From Prorocentrum cordatum (lineage: Eukaryota > Sar > Dinophyceae > Prorocentrales > Prorocentraceae), in assembly GCA_963575745.1 (NCBI GenBank), contig CAUYUJ010015948.1, positions 297,861 through 361,860 on the forward strand: a DNA stretch of 64,000 bases, given 5' to 3'. Every line of letters begins with the position of its first letter. Positions within the stretch are counted from its first letter, which is position 1. The notes beneath the pieces are model-generated. The model saw only the letters and a program-made list of their open reading frames with translations, had not been told where the DNA came from and searched no databases. The position numbers and the translations under genes are program-made. Below, piece after piece: positions 34,783 through 49,603 of the stretch.

Positions 34783-37427
34783 AGGGATTGCGTAGGCCTT
34801 GGCCGGACAATGCTTGGCGGCATCAACTCCAGACTCCTCTGTGTACTCGTCGATGCGCAGGGTGCCGGTCTTTTTGAGAAGGAGGAAGGTGACGCCAGAG
34901 AACAAACTCGACCAACCGATGATGCACAGGAGCATGACAATTTGGGCACCGATCACTTTGCCAAACAGACCAGTGGCACAATTGCCGTCTCCGTCGGTCA
35001 TGCAATGGAAGCCGCTGTTGCCGTGGAAGTGGTCGAAGCCGTTGCCCCAATCGAAGACAGCAGCGGCGAGAATGCCCCAGCATCCGCAGAAGCAGTGGAC
35101 TGGGACCGCGTCCAGAGGGTCGTCGACCTCGAGCTTCACGAGAAGCATGGAGAAGGCCTGGTACACGAAGGCACCGATGAGACCAATTGAGAACGCACTG
35201 CCAGCCTCCACGTTCGCGCAGGGAGCCTTGGAGATCAGATTTTTAGGAGGAAGACTAGATACTAGATGCGACATCCCAGCAACAGTGAGGCCAGCGCGAT
35301 GAGTTGAAAGTGCCTCCAATTGCGCGCACAGCAGGCATGATATAAGTGGCAGAAATGCAGGCGGTCCCAACGAACAAGCGAGAGGTGTGAGCCAAAGAAA
35401 AAAAAACAGTACCGCCCACCACCCCAGGACTCTGCAAGGATGCGCTCTGACCAAGATTCCAAAACGGCTTCAACCGTAGCGACAGGGCCTTCCAAAGGAG
35501 GTCCAGAGAAGGGAGGAAGGCAACAAAAAGGTGTTCTCTCTTGCGAGAGCCGTGATGGACACGAGGCCAGCCAGGATGCCATTGCACATGCCGCAGACGT
35601 CGTACGCACCCATAATCAAGAATCGTAGAAAGAATACAGTAAGGCCGCCTGTCGCAGCGCTTATGGTCGTGTTCATAACCACCTGGGCGGCCAGCAGCCC
35701 AACCTCCTCGTTCATCTCGAGCGTTGATCCGCAGTTGAAGCCATTCCTGGGGAAACAGAAGATATCTCACCGCGGAAGAACTACTAGGAGGGGTGGTTTG
35801 CACATAGGGCTACTTCCAGAGAGGTGCTGTCGTGTCTGGGAGAGGCTATGAGGGAGGAGGCGTGCACGGTGTCTGATACCAATGTCTTGAATCTGCCCAG
35901 CTTGGCCGACTTTACAATTTGACTCCGCTGTCCCCGCGGGCAACTGGCTCTGCGAGGAGGTCGGGGCGCAAGTGCGGCAAGCGGAACATGTGGGGAATGC
36001 GGTGTCAAGTGGGACAGGCGGGGGTATCCGCTCTTTCCTGCGCCTCACGATCCTCCTCCTCATTTTCCGCGTCCTCTTTCTTCTTCCCTCTGGGGATTTC
36101 TGCGCAAATATTTGAACCATCTGGGCGCTTCGTCAGAAGCATCTGTGGACTCCCTCTGGCACGCTAGGGCTTCTCACGGGGACGCGCTTACATGGTAGCT
36201 ATCTGGACTGCGCCCCACTTGACGCAGTTGCCCGAGTCAGAGGCCGACGTTGCGTAAGTGAGGGGGCCACTTGACCCCACTTGCTCCCGCCTGCGTGCAG
36301 GTGGAGCAAATCATGGCATGGAGCAGATGATGCCAAGCAGCGTAGCACATGTTCTGCCATTTTATATGTCACGCAAGGGAGACGGGGTGGACACCCTTGT
36401 GTTACTCCCTCGCTCCAGCCGAACCACAGGATGAAGGTGCCGAGCACGACAAGGGGCAGGCTGTGCGGGTCAAATTCCCCAGGCTGCGCGCGCCAGGCCG
36501 GGAAGCGGCCCCTTCGTGCACCGAGCACGAGCGTGCCCACGAGCCCGGCGACGCCACCAGTGACATGCACGACGCCGCTTCCCGCGAAATCGACGACGCC
36601 CACGTCGAACAGGGTGCTGATCCACCTGGGGACCAAAACAGATTCAACCCACCCACCGCACTCGGCGAAAATATGTGAGTTTCCTCGTGCACTCTGCCGT
36701 GCTGTATCTGGGGACTGTTTGAGGCAATGGGGAAGGGAGGCGGGGCGGGTGCACTCCCTTTCAAACCCCAACACCCATAGCCCCACGTCCACGCGACGAC
36801 CACGGGGTAGATGAAAGCAGACATCACAAACGCAAAGATGCAATATGCCGGGCTCAGTACGCGCTCGGCAACCGCGCCGCTGACTATGGTAATGGAGGCG
36901 CTGCAGAAGGCCCACTGGAAGAACCACATCAACGGATGACCTGTGGATTCGACGTTCCCGTCGAGGTCGTCGACATTAAAGCCCCTGCCGGCCCAGCCGG
37001 CAGTGCCCACGAAGCCGTTCCCCCCCTTTGACACCTGAGGTGTGCTGTCGGGTCTGACTCCGTAGGCTAGCGCGTACCCAGTCCAGTAGAACCCGAGCGT
37101 GCTGACGCATAGACTGGCGAGATTCTTCACCAACACGTTGGACGCGTTCTTCGCCCTGCAGGTCCCGGCCTCCAGCATCGCGAAGCCCGCGTGCATGAAC
37201 ATCGCGAGCGACCCACACAAGATCAGCCACGAGCTCGTCATCGCACTCTCCTGAGAGCTTAGACGCCTGTCCTGCTCCGCCGTCGTGTGCTGCTCTGCGA
37301 GGTGCCGCACCTTGGCCAGCTCGGCGCGCAGCGCTGCGACCTCCTCGCGCAGGTCGTCACGGTCCGCGCCCCATGCCGAGGCCGCGCCCGCCGCCCAGAC
37401 GAACAGCAGCAACCTCCACACCGCCAT
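34783..37427 (-). CDS. AMT1: ammonium transporter (Amt/Mep family), multi-exon
   Basis: A polytopic membrane protein that would move ammonium/ammonia across a membrane. Exons on the minus strand: 37427-36775, 36625-36416, 35746-35551 and 35226 to about 34783, giving about 501 codons to AYAIP. The start is the Met of [14 protein letters not shown], followed by a signal-peptide-like segment, then a charged helix ([17 protein letters not shown]), then the first transmembrane block. Family marks are [14 protein letters not shown] (conserved Asp and first pore His), ILWFGW/NGFNCGS and [11 protein letters not shown] (second pore His). Introns: 149 bp GT-AG, 669 bp GA-AG, 324 bp GC-AG. Each junction restores frame and the family sequence. 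The frame stays open past AYAIP to 34246 but runs through a TC repeat, so the true C-terminal tail, possibly on another exon, is not resolved. The family call is firm; substrate is known from the family. Confidence 0.9.
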
Positions 37428-37639
37428 CGCTGCAGCTGCAACGACCCCGGGGGATCGCGAGGCCTTCCGAGTGCTCAGGAGGTGGGCGCACGCCCACCAG
37501 GCCGCTTTTTTCCCCCATGCCAGCCTGGGCCAAGATGTCGATCGGCGGACCCACATCGGACGTGGCAGAGCCATGGCTGTATCCTGGACGGAGTGTATGA
37601 AGGGGCCCGGGTACACACAGATAGATAGACACGAATCCC

Positions 37640-37745
37640 AGGATCCCCTGTGTGCGACCCTCTTTTCTGGACTCTCGTCTGCCCCACCACTTCCAATGCT
37701 TTCCTGGGACTCGGCGATTATTTGTGTCTGTTTTGTTCCCTCCCG
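37640..37745 (+). repeat. R13 repeat upstream of AMT1
   Basis: ccaccacttccaatgctttc and cgattatttgtgtctgtttt match 23875-23950 (cacttcccatgttttcccat) and 49635-49690 (cacttcccatcgtttcccat). It lies within 320 bp upstream of the AMT1 start, in the presumed leader or promoter area. Confidence 0.6.
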
Positions 37746-38124
37746 ATGTATACCTGAGCTGTGAACCCCGCACTCCTTCGAGGCCCCCCAGGCCGGACCA
37801 AATGCCGTGAGGGCCCCCAGGGCCAGACAGGGGGCAGAGAGGCCCGTCGTGCTCAAGAGGCCCACACGTCAGAGGCAAAGGACAACGACGGTGACGAGGA
37901 GAAGGGAGGAGGCAGCCAAGGGCTGGAGCTAAACAGAGTTGTTCGTAGTCGTTTTGTTTCCGTTCTCCCTCCCTTCTGCCTCTGCGAAACGGCATCCAAA
38001 CGAGCAAGGCCCACGAAATCGCCAGAACTCCGTTTGGCTCGAGGCCCCCATGTCAGAGGAAGAGGACGACGACTGTGACAAGGATAAGTTCAGCAGGGAC
38101 ATGCCGTCCCAGCATTCCTATAGG

Positions 38125-38322
38125 CCTACCACGCAATGTTCTCAGAACAAGGACTGTTCGAATAAGACGAGCAATGCTCTTAGAACATCCGCCGGATGTG
38201 TTAAAACAAAACAGTCTCGACCAGAAATGGTCTAAGAACATATCGTGCAGACCATAAACGGTTCTTAGAACATTATTTGTTGGGCTTCTAGGTACGCCAG
38301 GACGCTTCGCCACTGCTCGTAG
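38125..38322 (+). repeat. R9 uninterrupted copy
   Basis: aggcctaccacgcaatgttc through ttaaaacaaaacagtctcga to gccaggacgcttcgccactg. It shows the empty site for R6. Many ttctaagaac/gttctcagaac palindromic motifs. Confidence 0.65.
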
Positions 38323-38329
38323 AAGGAAG

Positions 38330-38720
38330 GAGGCAGCCGTGTTCGGAGGCCTCCCAGATGGGGTCCGAATACATGGGTCGGAGGTTCGCGTCGCATCGCC
38401 AATGCAACGGCGATGCATCGGCGACGCATCGGCGACAAATCGGCGATGCATCGGCGACGCCAGCGCGGAGAGAATCGTGCCCCACATCGAGCAGCATAGG
38501 CGATGCATCGGCTATGCGCCGCGATCCTCCGACCCCGTCTACTCCGAACCCACCTACCCAAACCCCTGACGCCACTTTTTTCTCATTACGTCGACCCCTG
38601 GAGTTCTCGATCCATTCCCCTGGACCGGTCTTCCATCCTGAGTCGGTTTTTGACGGTCTCGAGGGCCGCTAAGGGCCCCCAGAGGCTGAAAATAGCAAGG
38701 GCCCCCAGAGGCTGAAAATA
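38330..38720 (-). repeat. R4 composite repeat, reversed
   Basis: A minisatellite of gcatcggcgacgcatcggcg type (38385-38525) then ccgcgatcctccgaccccgt, with the lead segment reversed at 38575-38715. Confidence 0.7.
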
Positions 38721-39504
38721 GCAAAAGGAACAACTCCCGTCATGTTTTTTTCATTACCCGAGGGGGCCTGGGCTAGGAAGCCTAAAATGTTGGACGCAAG
38801 TTCTCGGGCCAACTGGCCGCGAACCCCGCGCTGCGCGGAGCGCCAGAGCCGCGGCCAGTGCTCCGTGCCCCCGCGCCGCCCTGGAGGATGGTTAGCACTG
38901 CGGAGCGCAGGCCGCGGAGCGCGAAGGGCGACTGTCCTCGCGCCCGCACTGGCGACTCGAGGGCACACTCGCCGGGCTTGGCCCCTCTTGGGCGCGAAGT
39001 AAGTGGTGGCGATAAATGGGGGGGGGGGGGGGGGGGAAAAGGTGCCTTTTCCGTAAGCTTAGAGCCCCTGCTGGGTCCTAAAGGGGGCCTGGCCCAAGGT
39101 GTCACCAGGACTTCCAAGGAGGCCCCCACGGCCTTCAGAGCACACCTCACGAGTTCCACTGGGCCCCAGGGGCCCCAGAATGGAACGAAGCCAGAGTTAA
39201 GCATTGGACCCTATCGCCAGGACGCCTTGCATCCTTCGCCCCTGGGCATCCTTAGCACGCGCGGGGCGCGCACTTCCTTGCCTTTCGGTAGCCCTCGCTG
39301 CCACCCCTGTACCGCCCTCCCATTACGCGCGCCCTCCAACACCCTTGGACGACCGAGCTCTCCGGGGTAGCTGCGGCCCGGGGTAACTCTGGTCTGGGCC
39401 CCCGAGGCGCGACTCTGCAGTTACCCCTTGAAGGAGCCCAGGGACACACAAATAAACACTCAAATCCAAGGATTCCCAACTTATATCTATATATATATAT
39501 ATAC

Positions 39505-40382
39505 ACAAGACTGAAGTGGCGCTTCGCGCCATGCACCTTGGTCCTTGAAGTTTCGTATGCAGGCGGAATAGCAGGAAGGTCAAGCCGACAAATCAGCGAT
39601 AACTCCTGGTTGCCTTTTCTGGCATCGCCGCTATACTAATGTTATTCGGTATCCTTCCTCCATGTTTCTTTTTCCTTATTTTCGCCATGCCCTGCGCATT
39701 CTCCCCATCCTCCTCAGCTCTTTTTTGCGGAGGCTCCTCGGGGGGGTTCCTCGGGCCACCCTGCCTCCAACCGCGGTCTCCCTGAACGATCGAATCACGA
39801 TTTGGAATTCTTCGGAGGGTGTCTTTGGGCCATCTTGGGCCGCCATGGGGCTGTCTGCGGGCCATCTTGGACCCGTGTTGTGCCGTTTTGGGGCTCTCTT
39901 GGACTGCCTGGAAACCCTTTTGGATGGTTGTGGGCCGATTTGGGAGCCTCCCAGGCGGCTCCGGACGCCCAGAAGACCGCCGTCTTGGAGCGTCGGGAAG
40001 CCGAAAAGAGGAGAACCCTAAAATTCACCAAAAACCAATGGAAAATCAATGATTTTGTGCCTCGGGGGGCCTTCTTGGGGGTGCTCTTGGAGCCCTCTTT
40101 GGGGCCGTCCTGGAGGCCTCTTGGGCCATCTTGAGGTCACGTCGGTCACTCTTGGAGCGCTCTTGTGCTGTCTTAGGGGTCTCTGGGACGTCTCCGATGA
40201 CCCCCTTTGATCGCCCTAGGTGTGCTGGGAAGGCTTGGCAAAGCGCAATGTGAGGCCCGGGGGCAGCTTCGAAGCCCGTCTGGAGGGTCCCAAAGCGCCA
40301 GATCCCGGGAGTCGGTTTTTGGGGGGGGGGGGGGTGATGGGTTTTCCCCCGCCCGGGCTTGCAAAAATGTAGGAAGAGGAGT
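39505..40382 (-). repeat. R1 dispersed repeat, copy 2 (left arm of a palindrome)
   Basis: Reverse-complement copy, from caagactgaagtggcgcttc to gcccgggcttgcaaaaatg. It has a deletion of about 130 bp near 39735-39745 relative to copy 3. Confidence 0.85.
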
Positions 40383-40385
<3 letters not shown>

Positions 40386-40439
<54 letters not shown>

Positions 40440-40440
40440 T
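40386..40440. repeat. (TA)n at the centre of the R1 palindrome
   Basis: Nearly pure TA, over 50 bp, between inverted R1 copies 2 and 3. Confidence 0.85.
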
Positions 40441-41336
40441 ACCACTCCCCCCCCCCCCCAAAACCGGACTCCTGGGATCTGGGGTTTGGGGACCCTCCGG
40501 ACGGGCCTCGAAGCGGCCCCAAGATCCTCGCAGGGCGTTTTGCCAAGCCTTCCCAGCACACCTAGGGCGATCAGGAGGGTCATCGGAGACGTCCCAGAGA
40601 CCCCCAAGACAGCACAAGAGCGCTTCAAGAGTGACCGACGTGACCTCAAGATGGCCCAAGAGGCCTCCAGGACGGCCCCAAAGAGGGCTCCAAGAGCATT
40701 TCCAAGAAGGCCCCCCGAGGCAACAATGATTGATTTTCCATTGGTTTTTGGTGAATCTTGGGGTTCTCCTCTTTTCGGCTTCCCGACGCTCCAAGACGGC
40801 GATCTTCTGGGCGTCCGAAGCCGCCTGGGAGGCTCCCAAATCGCCCCACAACCATCCGAAAAGGCTTCAGGCAGTCCAAGAGAGCCCCAAAACGGCACAA
40901 CACGGTCCAAGATGGCCCGCAGAGAGCCCCATGGCGGCCCAAGATGGCCCAAAGACACCCTCCGAAGCATTCGAAATCGTGACCCGGACGTTCAGGGAGA
41001 CCGCGGTTGGAGGCAGGGTGGCCCGAGGAAGCCCCCAGATGCCCCCAGAATACGCCCAGGAGGCCTCCAGAAGGCCTTAAGAAAGCTTGAAATAACTTGC
41101 GTGAGGCCCCCAGAGGCTCTCCAAGGAGGAACCTCCGCAAAAAAGAGCTGAGGAGGATGGGGAGAATGCGCAGGGCATGGCGAAAATAAGGAAAAAGAAA
41201 CATGGAGGAAGGATACCGAATAACATTAGTATAGCGGCGATGCCAGAACAGGCAACAAGGAGTTATCGCTGAATTGTCGGCTTCACCTTCCTGCTATTCC
41301 GCCTGCGTACCAAACTTCAAGGACCAAAGAGCATGG

Positions 41337-41479
41337 AGCATTTTTTTTATTGGGGGGGGTAACGCCCGTTACGGGGGGGGGGGGGTCCGGCCCCAAGTTG
41401 GGGGTAACGGTAACGCGCGGCGGGGCCCTCGCACGGGCCCTGGTACTTATTACCAGCACAACTGTCGGCACGGTAGGCT

Positions 41480-41512
<33 letters not shown>

Positions 41513-42337
41513 CTGTCGTCGTCGTCGAAGCCGACCGTGCCTGTGCACACTACACAGGCTCTGTACACCGCGATGCCTTTGTACACCGCAACTGCGGCAG
41601 AAATGGTATGTGTGTGTGCACCACGGCGACTGAGCACATCATGACAGGCGGGTGCACCACAGCGCCCTTGTACATCTCACTATTGGTGCACACCACGGCG
41701 CCCGCGTGCACCACAGCTGCTGTTTCAACGCCCCGTGTTTGCACCAGAATGCCAGCGTACACCACAAAGCTTGTGCACCCCTCCTCCTCCTCATGCCCCT
41801 CCTCCGATCCCCCATCACATCCTCCTCCGATCCTGTTCCAACCCTCCTCGTCCTCCTCGTCCTCCTCATCCTCCTCCTCCTCCTTTTCCCTCTGCCTCGC
41901 TCCCCCCTCCCCCCAGGAGGTGAGAGGAGGTGGAGGGCACGAGCGCTGGAGGGAGTGCAGAAGCAAGGCAAAGGAGGTGGAGGGGCCAGGCCGGAACCCG
42001 TTGAAAGGTTCGAGCCGAGGGATGCGAACCTCGAACCTCGAGGATCGAGGCATCCTGGCCCTCGGGGGCCTTCGTCGTCGCCGCGGCTGGACGCGGCTCG
42101 GGAAACTGGTGCGTCTGAGCCCCAGTCGGGCCCCGTGGACCCATTTGAGTTTGCGCCGAGGTTCGAACCTCGAACCTCGAACCTCGAACCTGAGCACACA
42201 TGTGAGCGTCACAGCATGCCTGCCTGGACGGAAGGGGGGTCCGCACCCCCGTCCCCGTACGCTCGTTACCGTTACGGGGGGGGGGGACCCCCCCCCCGTA
42301 ACAGGCGTTCCGGGTCCGAGCAATAAAAAAACAATCT
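41337..42337. mobile_element. R12: ~1.0-kb element inserted in R1, 5-bp TSD CATGG
   Basis: CATGG occurs at 41332-41336 and 42338-42342 and the R1 end resumes exactly after it. The ends are imperfect inverted repeats: agcattttttttattggggg with gtaacgcccgttacgggg on the left, and ccccgtaacaggcgttccgg with caataaaaaaacaatct on the right. It contains (GTC)n at 41476-41527, a CCT-rich stretch and an R11 segment. No gene is seen. Confidence 0.7.
42005..42195 (+). repeat. R11 repeat, copy inside R12
   Basis: gcgaacctcgaacctcgagg, gaggcatcctggccctcggg and gccgcggctggacgcggctc, then repeated cgaacctcgaac at the right end. Confidence 0.65.
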
Positions 42338-42385
42338 CATGGCGCGAAGCGCCACTGCAGTCTTGTATACACACACATATATATA

Positions 42386-42452
<67 letters not shown>

Positions 42453-43410
42453 TCATTCCTCTTCCTATATTTTTATAAGCCCGGGCGGGGGGAAAACCCG
42501 TCCCCCCCCCCAAACCAGACTCCCGGGATCTGGGGCTTTGGGACCCTCCAGACGGGCCTCGAAGCGGCCACCGGGCCTCACATGGCGTTTTGCCAAGCCT
42601 TCCCAGCACACCCAGGGCGATCAAAGGGGGTCATCGGAGACGTCCCAGAGACCCCCAAGACAGCACAAGAGCGCTCCAAGAGTGACCGACGTGACGTCAC
42701 GATGGCCCAAGAGGCCTCCAGGACGGCCCCAAAGAGGCCTCCAAGAACACTCCCAAGAAGGCCCCCGAGGCAAGATTCATTGAATATCTGGCGGTTTTTG
42801 GTGAATTTTAGGGTTCTCCTCTTTTCGGCTTCCCGACGCTCCAAAACGGCGGTCTTCTGGGCGTCCGAAGCCGCCTGGGAGGCTCCCAAATCGCCCCACA
42901 ACCATCCGAAAGGGCTTCCAGGCAATCCAAGAGAGCCCCAAAACGACACAAGACGGGTCCAAGATGGCCCTCAGAGAGCCCCATGGCGGCCCAAGATGGC
43001 CCAAAGACACCTCCGAATAATTCCAAATCGTGATTCGGTCGTTCAGGGAGACCGCGGTTGGAGGCAATGTGGCCCGAGAAAGCCCCCGGAGGCCCCCAGA
43101 ATACGCCCAGGAGGTCTCCAGAAGGCCTCAAGAAAGCCTGAAACAACTTTTGCGAGGCCCCTAGAGGCTGTCCAAGGAGGAACCTCCGCAAAAAAGAGCC
43201 GAGGAGGATGGGGATACTGCGCAGGGAAATGGCGAAAATAAGGAGAAAGAGTGGAGGCAGGATAACGAATAACATTGTTATAGCGGCGATGCCAGAAAAG
43301 GCAACCAAGAGTTATCGCTAAATTGTCGGCTTCACATTCCTGCTACTCCGCCTGCATACCAAACTTCAAGGACCAAGGCGCATGGCGCGAAGCGCCACTG
43401 CAGTCTTGTA
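42453..43410 (+). repeat. R1 dispersed repeat, copy 4
   Basis: Full-length: ttcattcctcttcctatatt, then cccgggcggggggaaaaccc, ending with catggcgcgaagcgccactg and cagtcttgta. It is paired in inverted orientation with copy 5. Confidence 0.85.
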
Positions 43411-43429
43411 TATACATATAGATATACAC

Positions 43430-44925
43430 ATAAGAGGTTGGGGGGAGAGATCGAAGTGGAACGGAACACCCCCCTACCAGGAAATCGATTTCGGTTTCGT
43501 GTTCGTGCGTGCCGTGCGTGCGGGCGAGGCGAAGCTGCGTGGGCGGGCGTGAGGAAAGTCTCCTGTGGCTGAGGCACGGCCCGACCAAATGATTGTGCCC
43601 CGGGCGTCCGGTGTCCCGCGGGGTCCCGCCGGTGTCAGGAAAGTCTCCTGTGGCTGAGGCGAGGCCGGACCAAATGATTATGCCCCGGACGTCCGGTGGC
43701 CCGCGGTGTCCCGCCGGTGTCCCGTCGGTGTCCCGATGATGATGATGATGATGATGAGGATGATGATGGTGATGATGATGCTGCTGTCGATGATGTTGAT
43801 GATGGTGATGATGATGATGATGATGGTGATGGTGGTGATGATGATGGTGTCCCAATGATGATGATCATTATGATGATGTTGACGACGCTGATGATGATGA
43901 CGATGATGATGATGGTGATGGTGATGATGAAGGTGTCCCGATGATAACGATGTTGATGATGATGTTGCTGATGATGATTGTGACCCTATGCTGATGATGT
44001 TGATGATCCTGATGATGTTGATGATATGAAAGGATGCAATGGTGATGAAGAGGATGATGAAGATGATGATGGCTTCCCGATGATGATGAGGTTGATGAAG
44101 GTGATGATAATGATGGTGATGATGATGGTGTCCCGATGATGATGATGTTGATGATGATGATGATGACGATGATCGTGTCCCGATGATGATGACGTTGATG
44201 AGGAGGATGTTGATAAGGTGATGATGATGGTGGTGATGATGATGGTGACTCGATGGTGATGATGCTGGTGTTGATAATGATGATGATGATGATTATGGTG
44301 CCCCACTGATGATGACGATGGTGATGATGATGATGATGATGGTGACGATGATGATGATGATGACCCGATGATGACGATGATGATGATGATGTTGATGATG
44401 ATGTTGCTGATGATGCTGGGTGGTGTTCGGATGATGATGCTGGTGTCCCGATGATGATGGTGCTGATGATGGTGATGCTGGTGACGATGATGGTGTCCCG
44501 TTCGTGATGATGGTGACGATGATGGTGATGACGCTATGATGATGATGGTGTCCCGATGGTGATGATGGTGATGATGTTGATGACGTTGATGACGGTGATG
44601 TTGATGATGATGACGTTGATTGTGGGATCGATTGTGGTATCGATAGTGAGATCGATAGTGAGACCGAATGTGAGATCGATTGTGATATCGATCGTGGGAT
44701 CCATCGTGAGATCGATTGTGAGATCGATAGGCAAATCGATTGTGAGATCGATCGAATGAAAAAGATCGAGGGAGATCGATTGTGAGATCGATCGGGTGAG
44801 ATCCATCGAGCGAGACCGATAGTGAGATCGATAGTGAAATTGATAGTGAGACCGATCGAGTGAGACGTTGGTTCCTCCCCCCCCGACCCTCCTTATCACC
44901 CGAAGGGTGGTCGTCTAGGTGTATG
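43430..44925 (-). mobile_element. R6 second copy, reversed
   Basis: Carries the same parts in reverse: cgaagtggaacggaacaccc, aatcgatttcggtttcgtgt, a gtgtcccg array, about 0.9 kb of (GAT)n (43735-44625), a gatcgattgtgagatcgat array (44630-44865) and ccttatcacccgaagggtgg. It interrupts the left arm of the 42.4-49.6 kb inverted repeat. Confidence 0.75.
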
Positions 44926-44931
44926 TGTACG

Positions 44932-46545
<1,614 letters not shown>

Positions 46546-47336
46546 ATAGTTCCGCGGTGAGGATTTTCGTCGTTGTTGTTGTTGAACATTATTACTTCTA
46601 AAGAATAATTGTTGTTGGGCCCCCTGGTGCACGCCCCCCCCGCCGCGCCTAGGCCGCAGCCACATGTTCATCATTTTCGTGAGGAAGTCTCAGGCAAAAC
46701 GGGGGAGTCCGGACCCGGTTGTTTTGTTGACGCCCGCTTTCCCTTGCAAAAAAAAGCTAAAGTGGACATTTCTTGTTCTAACATAACCAAACTTCAAGAA
46801 TCCCTTGCAAAAAATGAGGTAAAGTGGACATTCGCGCGCGCAAGACGAAATCCTTCCAAAACCTTAGTTTTCGTAGCGATTTTAACATACAAACATCAAA
46901 AAAACCAATGGTTTTTTATGTCAAAATTTCATCCCGCGCGCTCTTGCGGATTCGTAGGAAACCCAACACTTTTTAAACATTTCTGTCAAACGGGCTTTTG
47001 CGAGCAACTTTTTCGAACTTCTGCAACAACGGTTGCGCACCTGCCAGGGCCATCATCCCTGTCAAATAATACCATGCGGGACACATTCGTTTTTTCTTCG
47101 CGCGCGCACGCCGTCGTCGTCGGCCGCGGGGCCCTGAATAGTAGCCACGGTCGTCCGCATGCCACGAAGTGAAGTGTCCGAACGTCATAGGGCGGGAAGC
47201 TGGGTGTGGGTGGTGGCGAAGAGTCGTTTGGAAATTTGGTAGAGCTTGAACCGGCCCCCCCACAAAGTGGGGGTATTGCCCGCCTCCTATGAAAACCCTG
47301 GCACTGGTGAGAACGGAGTGTCCCCACGTGCTAGTA
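46546..47336. other. Unique spacer between the inverted-repeat arms
   Basis: Less GC-rich than its surroundings. Holds a near-identical pair, tcccttgcaaaaaa...taaagtggacatt, at about 46741 and 46800. No recognisable gene. Confidence 0.6.
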
Positions 47337-48643
<1,307 letters not shown>

Positions 48644-49603
48644 CAAGACTGCAGTGGCGCTTCGCGCCATGCACCTTGGTTTTTGAAATTTGGTATGCAG
48701 GCGGAATAGCAGGAAGGTCAAGACGACAATTGAGCGATAACTCCTGGTTGCCTTTTCTGGCATGGCCGCTATAATAATGTTATTCGTTATCCTTCCTCCA
48801 TGCTTATTGTTCCTTCTTTTCGCCATGCCCTGCGCGTTCTCCCCATCCTCCTCAGCTCTTGTTTGCGGAGGCTCCTCCTTGGAGAGCCTCTAGGGGCATC
48901 ACAAAAGTTGTTTCAGGCTTTCTTAAGGCCTTCTGGAAACCTCCTGGGCGTATTATGGGGGCCTCCGGGGGCTTCCTCGGGCCACCCTGCCTCCAACCGC
49001 GGTCTCCCTGAACGACCGAATCACGATTTGGAATTCTTCGGAGGGTGTCTTTGGGCCATCTTGGGCCGCCATTGGGGCTCTCTGAGGACCGACCATCTTG
49101 GACCCGTGTTGTGCCGTTTTAGAGCTCTCTTGGACTGCCTGAAGCCCTTTCGGATGGTTGTGGGGCGATTTGGGAGCCTCCCAGGCGGCTTCGGACGCCC
49201 AGAAGACCGCCGTCTTGGAGCATCGGGAAGCCGAAAAGAGAACCCTAAAATTCACGCAAAAAAAACAGAAAATCCGTGTTTTCTGCCCCGGGGGGCCTTC
49301 TTGGGAGTGCTCTTGGACGCCTCTTTGGGGCCGTCCTGGAGGCCTCTTGGGCCATCTTGAGGTCACGTCGGTCACTCTTGGAGCGCTCTTGTGCTGTCTT
49401 GGGGGTCTCTGGGACGTCTCCGATAACCCCCCTGATCGCCCTAGGTGTGCTCGGAAGGCTTGGCAAAACGCCTTGCGAGGCCGGGTGGCCGCTTCGAGGC
49501 CCGTCTGGAGGGTCCCAAAGCCCCAGATCCCGGGAGTCCGGTTCCGGAGGGGGGGGGGACGGGTTCTCCCCCCGCTCGGGCTTCTAAAAATATAGGAAGA
49601 GGA
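48644..49603 (-). repeat. R1 dispersed repeat, copy 5
   Basis: Reverse complement, from caagactgcagtggcgcttc to gcccgctcgg/cttctaaaaatataggaaga. It abuts the right R5 arm, as copy 4 lies outside the left R5 arm. Confidence 0.85.

Larger units (their letters stand above)
40445..42367 (+). repeat. R1 dispersed repeat, copy 3, split by R12
   Basis: The body runs 40445-41336, is interrupted by R12, and its terminal piece catggcgcgaagcgccactg with cagtcttgta is at 42338-42367. It is in inverted orientation to copy 2 across a (TA)n spacer. Confidence 0.82.

Noticed and set aside
42150-42195. Possible tRNA, from ggttcgaacctcg resembling a B box
   Set aside because: The motif is a repeated palindrome in R11; no cloverleaf, A box or acceptor stem is present.
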